This document shows positions 57,860 through 64,000 of a stretch of 64,000 bases of DNA, in pieces. How positions within the stretch are numbered: position 1 is the stretch's first letter; each line of letters begins with the position of its first letter. Source of the DNA: Methanobrevibacter ruminantium (GTDB taxonomy: Archaea; Methanobacteriota; Methanobacteria; Methanobacteriales; Methanobacteriaceae); NCBI RefSeq assembly GCF_016294135.1, contig NZ_JAEDCO010000005.1, positions 5,945-69,944 on the forward strand, written 5' to 3'. The position numbers and the translations under genes are program-made. The notes below the pieces were generated by a model. It saw only the letters and a list, made by a program, of their open reading frames with translations. It did not search any database and had not been told where the DNA came from.

Positions 57860-57950
57860 CGAGAATAATATGTACTCAATTACATATCACCCCCTTTACA
57901 TATGTTTTTTTTAAAAATTAAACCTTTGCATATTATTCTCACTTTTTATT
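57860..57950 (+). ncRNA. candidate small structured RNA, about 85 nt
   Basis: GAGAATAATATG (57861-57872) pairs perfectly with CATATTATTCTC (57929-57940) and a T-run (CTTTTTATT) follows. The enclosed 56 bases contain an unusual C-rich CACCCCCTTTACATATG and a run of eight T (57905-57912). No start codon with ribosome binding site and no long frame. Its own promoter, closed stem and T-run make a coherent small-RNA unit, but no family is recognised; the argG 3' end is the alternative explanation. Confidence 0.42.
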
Positions 57951-58024
57951 AAACTATTTTTCGTTATTTTTAAATTTAAAGCAAAATTAGCGATTTTTAT
58001 ATTAAGAGGTTTGTCAAACCAAGT

Positions 58025-58732
58025 TTATTTTTCTAAATTAAAGTTTATTGAATTTCCGACCAACTCTATTTTTTCCAAGGTGTTTTCCGTTTTATAGACA
58101 AGAATTTCCACACCTTCATGGTATGCCTTTTTCAAAGTTTGAGAAAATTCTGGATCATTTTCCCAATTAGGCCTAAAGCTGTTTCCGTTTGGATGCTCAA
58201 TCAAGAAAAATACAACTGAACGAATCCCTTCTTTTTTAAGTGAAATAAGCTCTTCCAAGTGTTTTCTGCCTCTTTCAGTAGGAGCATCGGGAAACTGTGC
58301 AATTCCATCTTTAATTAAGGTAACTGATTTTACCTCAACATAGGCCTCATCAACTGGATTGTTATCATCATCCAAATTAGCCAAATAGATGTCAATTCTT
58401 GAATTGCCGATAGTCTTTTCAGATTCGACAATATCATATCCTAACAATTCCCTGACTTTACCATTCAAGATGGCATCGATGACAATCTTACTAGCCTGTT
58501 GAGAATACATGGCAACAAGTGCACCATTGTTTTCAATCAAATGAAGAGAATACTTTGTCTTTCTGTTTGGATTATCGCTTGGCTTAAGATAAACAGTTAC
58601 GCCATCGATCAATAGCTCCTTGCATCTGCCTGTATTAGGCAAGTGAGCCCTGACCATTTCTCCATCAATTTCCACTTCAGCGATGAATCTATTCGCCCTA
58701 TTCCTAAAAATAGCCTTTACTAAATCAGTCAT
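58025..58732 (-). CDS. sfsA: DNA/RNA nuclease SfsA (sugar fermentation stimulation protein)
   Basis: 235 residues: an N-terminal OB-like fold (RNRANRFIAEVEIDGEMVRAHLPNTGRCKELL) and a C-terminal PD-(D/E)XK-type nuclease domain with RIDIYLAN near 120, EAYVEVKSVTL near 138-148 (the E-x-K) and PDAPTERGRKHLEEL near 158-172. GTGAT lies upstream. Function in methanogens unclear; nucleic-acid binding and nuclease activity are known for relatives. Confidence 0.94.
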   Translation of the reverse strand: MTDLVKAIFRNRANRFIAEVEIDGEMVRAHLPNTGRCKELLIDGVTVYLKPSDNPNRKTKYSLHLIENNGALVAMYSQQASKIVIDAILNGKVRELLGYDIVESEKTIGNSRIDIYLANLDDDNNPVDEAYVEVKSVTLIKDGIAQFPDAPTERGRKHLEELISLKKEGIRSVVFFLIEHPNGNSFRPNWENDPEFSQTLKKAYHEGVEILVYKTENTLEKIELVGNSINFNLEK

Positions 58733-58839
58733 TTAATCACTTAATTAAAATATAAAAATAATATAAAAATAAGAAATTAAAAATAAAAATGAATAATCCC
58801 TTATTAAAAATCACAAGATAAAATAAATATCTGATTTAA

Positions 58840-60411
58840 TTATTCAATTAAACCACTCATCACTGCTCCCAAATACTGTGTCAAGTCTTGAGCTCCAAAA
58901 CCATATCCTTGAGCTGCATAAGCCAAATCTCCAGCTTTTCCATTAAGATATGGGGCAAGTAGCGCTGCATCAAAACTGCTTAATCCTTGAGAGAGTAAGC
59001 TTAAGGCAATTCCTGCCAATGCATCTCCAGTTCCACCAACAGTCATTCCAGGATTTCCAGTTCTGTTGATTTTCATTCTCTTTCCATTAAATATGAAATC
59101 ATATTTTCCTTTCAATATAACGGAACCATCAATACTTTTTGTAATCTTATGAATGGCATCGATTTTATCGTTGACTTTTCTAAAATCAAGATTCTCATTG
59201 TCTTCCAATTTGACAAATTTCTCAAGATTATTCAAATCCTCTTTTGAAGCGTTTTTAAAGAATGACTTGAATTCAGACAAATGAGGTGTGACAATCAAGT
59301 CCTCCTTTTTGGAAACAAGACTTAAATCAACTAATTTCAATGCATCTGCATCCAATACCAATGGCTTGTCAATCTTCATTGCCAATACATTGAATAGCTT
59401 GCCTGTTTCCTCATTTTGACTTGAACCTGGACCTAATAACACTGCATCAGCTTTTGAGGCAAGTTCCAAAATGTCCTCCAAATCATCCAAAGACAGGCAA
59501 TCACCTTTTGCCTCTTTTACAATAAAGTCTTCAGATATTGCCTTTATGGCAAGAGCAGCGTTTTGAGGAGTGCAAATATAAGTCAAATCTGCACCTGTTG
59601 CAATAGCGGCCTTAGCTGAAATTGCAGGTGCACCATAATAATCCTTGCTTCCTCCAACAATCAAGACCTTGCCGTTATTGCCTTTGTGGGAGTCTTTAGA
59701 CCGGTTCTTTAATCTGAGCAAGTCTCCACCTTCAACAAATAATTCAGCTTCAATAGGAATTCCAATATCACAGGTGATTACTCCCCCTGTCTTTTCCTCA
59801 CCAGCCAATTTGACTCCAGTCTTTATTTTATGGAAGCTTACAGTATAATCCGCTTCAACAGCAATGTCTGATATTTCTCCAGTCAATGGATCTAAACCTG
59901 AAGGAACATCAATAGCCACTTTCAAGCCATCTATTTCATTAATGAGTTCAACGGTTTTTCTTACCTTTGTTCTAAGTTTACCTTTGATTCCAGTTCCAAG
60001 AAGACAATCAAGAACAATATATTCACTGTTTGAGTCAAAATCAAGATTGTCCAAATCAGTAGAATCACTAATGAAATCAACAGATAATCGTGAAACTCTT
60101 GGCTCCATATTCATGAGAATTTCGAGGTTTGTGAGCGCATCATCAGACTTAATCTCTTCTAGAGCATTCAAGCAGTAGACTTCCACTTCAAAGCCCCTGT
60201 TCAATAAATGTCTTGCTGCTACAAAACCGTCTCCACCGTTTCCTCCAGAACCTGTAAATATTAGTATCCTAACAGGTTTTGAAAACTTGAAAGTAGAAAG
60301 GGTAGCTACCTCATCAGATATTGATTTTCCTGCATTTTCCATTAAGCACAAGCGAGAAAGCCCTAAATACTCACAATTATAATCTGTTGTAATCATGTCA
60401 ATCGGATCCAT
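58840..60411 (-). CDS. nnr: bifunctional NAD(P)H-hydrate epimerase / ADP-dependent NAD(P)H-hydrate dehydratase
   Basis: Repairs damaged (hydrated) NAD(P)H. 523 residues in two parts: the YjeF N-terminal epimerase (about 1-220; ILIFTGSGGNGGDGFVAARHLLNRG near 50-74, DCLLGTGIKGKL, VAIDVPSGLDPLTGE) and a C-terminal ribokinase-like dehydratase (about 230-523; GNNGKVLIVGGSKDYYGAP, LLGPGSS, VTPHLSEF, and GNPGMTVGGTGDALAGI near 470). It reads GAAACAATG at the start with a weak AAGGTG. Confidence 0.95.
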   Translation of the reverse strand: MDPIDMITTDYNCEYLGLSRLCLMENAGKSISDEVATLSTFKFSKPVRILIFTGSGGNGGDGFVAARHLLNRGFEVEVYCLNALEEIKSDDALTNLEILMNMEPRVSRLSVDFISDSTDLDNLDFDSNSEYIVLDCLLGTGIKGKLRTKVRKTVELINEIDGLKVAIDVPSGLDPLTGEISDIAVEADYTVSFHKIKTGVKLAGEEKTGGVITCDIGIPIEAELFVEGGDLLRLKNRSKDSHKGNNGKVLIVGGSKDYYGAPAISAKAAIATGADLTYICTPQNAALAIKAISEDFIVKEAKGDCLSLDDLEDILELASKADAVLLGPGSSQNEETGKLFNVLAMKIDKPLVLDADALKLVDLSLVSKKEDLIVTPHLSEFKSFFKNASKEDLNNLEKFVKLEDNENLDFRKVNDKIDAIHKITKSIDGSVILKGKYDFIFNGKRMKINRTGNPGMTVGGTGDALAGIALSLLSQGLSSFDAALLAPYLNGKAGDLAYAAQGYGFGAQDLTQYLGAVMSGLIE

Positions 60412-60604
60412 TGTTTCACCTTAATCAATTTAAATAAAATTTTTATAGATTCACAAGCATATAAAAATTACATAAACATTATATTATATAATCAATCTAA
60501 TAATTAAATATAAGGACAATAATTGAAAAATATTAACCAATGCTGAAAATTAAAAATTTAGAACTTTCTTAAGAAATTAAAAACGGAACCTGAAATGAGG
60601 AGTA

Positions 60605-61738
60605 ATGATGAAGGGCATAAAAATCACATATAATTATTCTACAAAAGACAGGACAGGAATTTATGCAGTGCTCATTATTTTTATTATATTAATATATGGG
60701 ATTTTAGGGTCCATTTACATTATGGGATTGGACATATACGATTCAATATATTACACTATAATAACCCTTGCTACAGTGGGATATGGGGACATTATCCCAA
60801 TAACTCCATTGCAAAAGATCTTTTCTGTCACATTAGCACTATCAGGAGTCGGGGTTCTAGCCTATATCGTTACATTTATCATTAATTCAGTTACACAAAA
60901 CCTTCAAGATATGAGGAGTGGAAGAATTATGGAAAGGAAATTATCAGATATGAAAAATCACTATATATTATGTGGATTTGGAAGAGTAGGTGCTGCAGTT
61001 TGCGAGGAATTAATGAAAAGAAACCAGAAAGTAATTATTATTGAAAAAAATGAAAAGAGATTAGAAGATTTAGAAGAAAATGAAAATGTAATCTTGCTTA
61101 ATGCAAATGCCACTGAAGATAAGACTCTTAAAAAAGTCAATATTGACAAATCATTAGGCGTGATAGTTGCAACTGGAAGTGATGTTGATAATCTTTTTAT
61201 CGTCCTTACAACAAGGGAATTATATAATGATGCATGGATTGTTTCAAGGGCAAGCAAAAAGGAAAGCATTAAAAGATTAAAGCATGCCGGTGCAAATAAG
61301 GTTATATCTCCTGAAGCAAGTGGCGGAACTGACATTTACTTCGCTTCTGTACAGCCTAATCTAGTCCATATTACCGAAAAACATGGTGTTGAAATCATAG
61401 GAAAAGAATTGGAAATCCTTAGAAAATACAATTGCCATCTTGAAAATATTGAATATCATTTCCATGGAATCAAGACTCCCGTTTCAAGAACAATTGGCGT
61501 TTTGGACAAAAGTGAAGAGGACGCCTTCATTGAAAGAATCAATTCCGACAAAAATGTTAGAGAATCCTTGGAAACTATTTACAGCACTGTAAATGAAGTT
61601 CATTCCCATTTGGTGTCCGGACCTGACCAATTCTTTTTAAATATGGCTATTAAAGAGCTTGAAAATGAGGGAATTGTTTTGGGAGTTAATTTAAGCTTTG
61701 ATGAAATAAATGAGTTTACTAAACAATTTAAAGAGTAA
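60605..61738 (+). CDS. K+ channel with RCK (TrkA-N) domain, MthK-like
   Basis: 377 residues. Two membrane spans flank the pore loop with selectivity filter ATVGYGDI near 55-62; then a cytoplasmic Rossmann RCK domain (HYILCGFGRVGAAVCEELMKRNQKVIIIEKN near 119-149, NANATEDKTL, VIVATGSDVDNLF, VSRASKKESIKRLKHAGANKVISPE) and a C-terminal TrkA-C-type part. MthK of a related methanogen is Ca2+-gated and can also start internally to make soluble RCK; ATG at MERK (about residue 108) could do the same here. GAGGAGTA precedes the first ATG. Confidence 0.95.
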   Translation: MMKGIKITYNYSTKDRTGIYAVLIIFIILIYGILGSIYIMGLDIYDSIYYTIITLATVGYGDIIPITPLQKIFSVTLALSGVGVLAYIVTFIINSVTQNLQDMRSGRIMERKLSDMKNHYILCGFGRVGAAVCEELMKRNQKVIIIEKNEKRLEDLEENENVILLNANATEDKTLKKVNIDKSLGVIVATGSDVDNLFIVLTTRELYNDAWIVSRASKKESIKRLKHAGANKVISPEASGGTDIYFASVQPNLVHITEKHGVEIIGKELEILRKYNCHLENIEYHFHGIKTPVSRTIGVLDKSEEDAFIERINSDKNVRESLETIYSTVNEVHSHLVSGPDQFFLNMAIKELENEGIVLGVNLSFDEINEFTKQFKE

Positions 61739-61770
61739 ACTCTTAACTCCTTTTTTATAATCTCAATGAA

Positions 61771-62343
61771 TTAAAACTCAAAATCTATTTTCATTTCCAT
61801 TAGATTTTCAGTTTCTTCAAGTTTATTAACTAGTCTTTCATCCAAATCAGGATTGTTGTCATTATAATCGATTTCTCCAAATTCACTTCTAGGTGAGAAA
61901 GCCAAGTAATCTTTTTCTAAACTAAACTTATCACCATCATTTCCGACATTTCCACGAGCATCAAGTCTAATCCACTTACTTGAATCTTCATTATAAACAG
62001 TATTCAAAGCATGGACAATATAGCCTAAACTGTCATCTTCAGCTATTGTAAGGAGTTGATAACTGATTCCTGATGGAATTCCATTTGCTCTAAGAAGTGC
62101 TGCAAGAAGACATGATTTTGCCCAGCATATCCCTGTCTCATTTATTAATGCATCACTGGCTGTCCTTGAAACTATATCTGTTTGTATATCCCAAGAGTGT
62201 GGAATTTCATCTCTGACAAAGAGATAAGCCCTTCTAATATAATCTGCATCATCACATGATCGATCTTTTAATTCCTGAACCTTTTCTTGAATATGTGGAT
62301 TCATATAATCAATGCTTTTTGTCTCCAGCAAATATTCCTTCAT
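61771..62343 (-). CDS. transglutaminase-like domain protein
   Basis: 190-residue soluble protein with the Cys-His-Asp triad of the transglutaminase/protease fold: GICWAKSCLLAALLRANGIP near 71-90 (Cys), LGYIVHALNTVYN near 104-116 (His) and KWIRLDARGNVG near 122-133 (Asp). YIRRAYLFVRDEIPHSWDI precedes the Cys, as is usual. It lacks a signal peptide, so it may act in the cytoplasm; the substrate is unknown. It converges on the K+ channel gene with a 32-base gap. Confidence 0.9.
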   Translation of the reverse strand: MKEYLLETKSIDYMNPHIQEKVQELKDRSCDDADYIRRAYLFVRDEIPHSWDIQTDIVSRTASDALINETGICWAKSCLLAALLRANGIPSGISYQLLTIAEDDSLGYIVHALNTVYNEDSSKWIRLDARGNVGNDGDKFSLEKDYLAFSPRSEFGEIDYNDNNPDLDERLVNKLEETENLMEMKIDFEF

Positions 62344-62519
62344 TCAGACCATTCCTCTACTCAATAAATTGTAAGCAATTTCAAAAATTTGTTAAAAAAT
62401 AGATAAAGAGATAATAATAAAAAAAGAAAAAGAGTTGAGATAATAAAATTATCTCAAAATATTAATACACCATCTTAAGTTAATGTACTAATTGAATTAA
62501 ATTTTAATTAATTACAGAA

Positions 62520-63413
62520 TTATTCGAATAATTCGTGTAATTTCATGATGTAAGCACCTAACTTACCATCGAAGTTACCTGCACTAATTTCGAGTACACC
62601 ATCAACGGTACAAGCTGCCATAATACCCGCTTTCATAGCTGCTTTTACAGACTCTTCATCTACACCATCAATAACGATTTCAAATACACCGTCAGCATCA
62701 GCTCTGATGTCAGAGTCTACTTGGTCTTTTAAGGTTACACACATTTTTTCGTTAGTGGATGCGTTTAAGAATTTGGAATATTTGTTGGATCCTACTTTGG
62801 AACCGGAAGCAACCATACCACCAGGGAACGGGGTAATAGTACCAGGTACATGGGAAATTGCTTTTACAGCTAATTGGGCTGCTTTTACTCCAGCCATTAC
62901 ATCTTTAGCTAAAATGAAGAAGTTTCCTCCAGCTACACCATCTTTGTAACCGAATTCGGATTCCACTAAGAAGTCACCAGACATGATTGGAATGGAGTGT
63001 ACTTTTCTGCCGTCAATGCAGCATTCTTTTTCGAAACCGTCACCGAAGAATTTGAGTTTGTTACCGGTTTTTAAGGTTTCTTCAGATTCAAGTAAGTTGA
63101 ATGCCGCTGCAGTAGGAGCGGTTAATACACACATACCGATTCTTTCCATTAATTCGTGGTCGAGTGCTTTTTTACCACCTTGACAAATCATGATTGCGTA
63201 ACCAGGCCTTCCGTCAGGAGTGCATTCAGCTGGTACAAAACAGTCAATACCTGCTTCAGCAGGACATCCAATTACAGAAGTTCCGTAACCAGTTGCTTCA
63301 GTTGCTGCGATTTTTGCAAGTCTTGGAGTTGCTGCAGTTACTAAAATTCTAGTTACTTTAATTCCGAAACCTTCTGCGTAAGTATCTTTAATTTCTACAC
63401 CGTTAATTTCCAT
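62520..63413 (-). CDS. ftr: formylmethanofuran:tetrahydromethanopterin formyltransferase Ftr
   Basis: Second step of CO2-reducing methanogenesis, moving the formyl group from methanofuran to H4MPT. 297 residues opening [27 protein letters not shown], with [23 protein letters not shown] near 49-71 and GITPFPGG-type loops ([20 protein letters not shown] near 195-214). The codon usage is strikingly biased to GGT/GCT/GTT/ACC-type codons relative to neighbours, as expected for a very highly expressed gene. GGTGAAAAA precedes ATG. Confidence 0.97.
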   Translation of the reverse strand: MEINGVEIKDTYAEGFGIKVTRILVTAATPRLAKIAATEATGYGTSVIGCPAEAGIDCFVPAECTPDGRPGYAIMICQGGKKALDHELMERIGMCVLTAPTAAAFNLLESEETLKTGNKLKFFGDGFEKECCIDGRKVHSIPIMSGDFLVESEFGYKDGVAGGNFFILAKDVMAGVKAAQLAVKAISHVPGTITPFPGGMVASGSKVGSNKYSKFLNASTNEKMCVTLKDQVDSDIRADADGVFEIVIDGVDEESVKAAMKAGIMAACTVDGVLEISAGNFDGKLGAYIMKLHELFE

Positions 63414-63512
63414 TTTTTCACCATTTAAATATTTAAATATCGAAAATTAGAATAAATTAAAATCTCGAGATTAATTTAAAAAAATTAAAGTTATCTAATT
63501 TATACTAATAAT

Positions 63513-63524
63513 TAATTATATATT
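63513..63524 (-). promoter_or_regulatory. ftr TATA box
   Basis: On the minus strand the sequence AATATATAATTA gives a good TATA box, with transcription near 63493 and a leader of about 80 bases. Confidence 0.5.
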
Positions 63525-63647
63525 AATTCATTAAAATAAAGTTTCCTATTTGATTGTAAACATTCTTAGATAAAAAGTAAACTTTATTTAAAATATTTTC
63601 TAATATATTATTAATTATAATGTTAAAACTAAAATTAAGGTGTCTAA

Positions 63648-64000
63648 ATGGAAAAACAAAGCTATTATTTTTTAATTCTGCTAATTGGTTTTGCAATATG
63701 CATTGGCATCTTTTGGTTCCAATTCAACAATGACGTGACTACTTTCATGATAGTGAACGCCACAGAAATTGAGGAAGGAGAATCATTTAAAGGTGCATTG
63801 ATTGATTCCTATGGCCAAGCTGTAAAGAATAAAACAATTACATATCATAAGCCAGGATATCAAATGGGAACATTAGTAACTACACAAACGGATGAAAACG
63901 GTGAATTCTTTATAGAAAATGCAGAATATCTGCAGGATGCCCCTAATGAAAACTGGTATGGTGATTTTACTTATGCCGGTGATGGCAAATATCAAGGATG
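63648..64000 (+). CDS. membrane-anchored surface protein with Ig-like/carboxypeptidase-regulatory-like domain, C-terminus beyond the window
   Basis: 117 residues visible: MEKQSYYFLILLIGFAICIG is a signal anchor (7-25), then an extracellular domain with EIEEGESFKGALIDSYGQAVKNK and the pattern VTTQTDENGEFFIENAEYL, typical of Big/CarboxypepD_reg-like repeats, and FTYAGDGKYQG at the edge, the repeated closing strand of such Ig-like modules. AAGGTG lies upstream. The reading frame is open at the right edge. Such proteins are usual adhesin-like or surface proteins in Methanobrevibacter, but the family cannot be fixed from this part. Confidence 0.78.
   Translation, partial: MEKQSYYFLILLIGFAICIGIFWFQFNNDVTTFMIVNATEIEEGESFKGALIDSYGQAVKNKTITYHKPGYQMGTLVTTQTDENGEFFIENAEYLQDAPNENWYGDFTYAGDGKYQG

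Larger units (their letters stand above)
57630..58024 (+). other. convergent intergenic region argG / sfsA with a candidate small RNA
   Basis: 395 bases. The first 90 are U-tracts ending argG. Then come a TATA box (57829-57839), a 12-bp perfect dyad (57861-57872 with 57929-57940) and, near the sfsA end, a short hairpin GGTTT-GTC-AAACC (58008-58020) that probably ends sfsA on the minus strand. Confidence 0.6.

Noticed and set aside
1..64000. tRNA, rRNA, insertion sequence or prophage genes
   Set aside because: No cloverleaf-like GC-rich segment with GTTCRA T-loop, no transposase or integrase, and no phage structural gene was seen on either strand.

Overview
The window reads as chromosomal DNA of a hydrogenotrophic methanogen of the Methanobacteriaceae, most likely Methanobrevibacter. 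It is strongly AT-rich, with intergenic DNA close to 80% A+T. It carries methanogen-only genes: ftr, cofG, comC, mptA and a complete energy-converting hydrogenase B (ehb) operon. It also has archaeal information-processing genes (Trm1, Taw2, proteasome beta subunit, aCPSF1, Nop5/fibrillarin) and a family-B DNA polymerase that stops just after motif C, as in the split polymerase of Methanobacteriales. I see no rRNA, tRNA, CRISPR array, insertion sequence or prophage. Genes are mostly single units or short operons behind TATA promoters and GGTG/GGAG-type ribosome binding sites.

Layout. 0-5 kb: a DegT-type aminotransferase cut by the left edge, trm1, an Lrp/AsnC regulator, mptA and an unlisted 48-residue membrane microprotein. 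5-7.5 kb: a zinc-ribbon protein, then a GNAT acetyltransferase and a sodium-dependent (SNF) transporter that together carry four single-base deletions. 7.9-24 kb: housekeeping and coenzyme genes: cofG (F420), geranylgeranyl reductase (lipids), taw2 (wyosine tRNA), psmB, aCPSF1, purM, comC (coenzyme M), a zinc-binding pair, polB N-part, a PerM-type permease and pyrK-pyrD. 24-33 kb: nop5-flpA, coaBC, two surface or membrane proteins, pheA and two four-CBS-domain proteins. 34-39 kb: the phosphate operon pstS-pstC-pstA-pstB-phoU plus a second PhoU with an N-terminal winged helix. 39.7-44 kb: a nucleotidyltransferase, a degenerate Cas4-like protein, azlC-azlD and an ACT-domain protein. 44.2-54.1 kb: ehbA to ehbP on the minus strand. 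54-64 kb: a membrane hydrolase, an aspartoacylase-like peptidase, argG, sfsA, nnr, a MthK-type K+ channel, a transglutaminase-like protein, ftr and the start of a surface protein.

How the genes work together. Ftr and F420 synthesis (CofG) serve the CO2-to-methane route. ComC and MptA make coenzyme M and the tetrahydromethanopterin precursor. Ehb uses the ion gradient to drive H2-dependent ferredoxin reduction for carbon assimilation. The pst-phoU cluster is a self-contained phosphate uptake and sensing unit.

The most notable signals beyond ordinary gene content are: (1) four single-base frameshifts confined to 1.5 kb of two neighbouring genes; (2) several intergenic dyads at or near predicted transcription starts, two of which (26.9 and 57.9 kb) look like small non-coding RNA genes with their own TATA box and a 3' T-run; (3) a series of TCATRA sites in the ehb leader; (4) dyads around the promoters of aCPSF1 and purM; (5) the 48-residue microprotein with a palindromic operator candidate. 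Everything regulatory is inferred by eye from sequence, and AT-rich background makes chance dyads likely, so confidence is kept low there.
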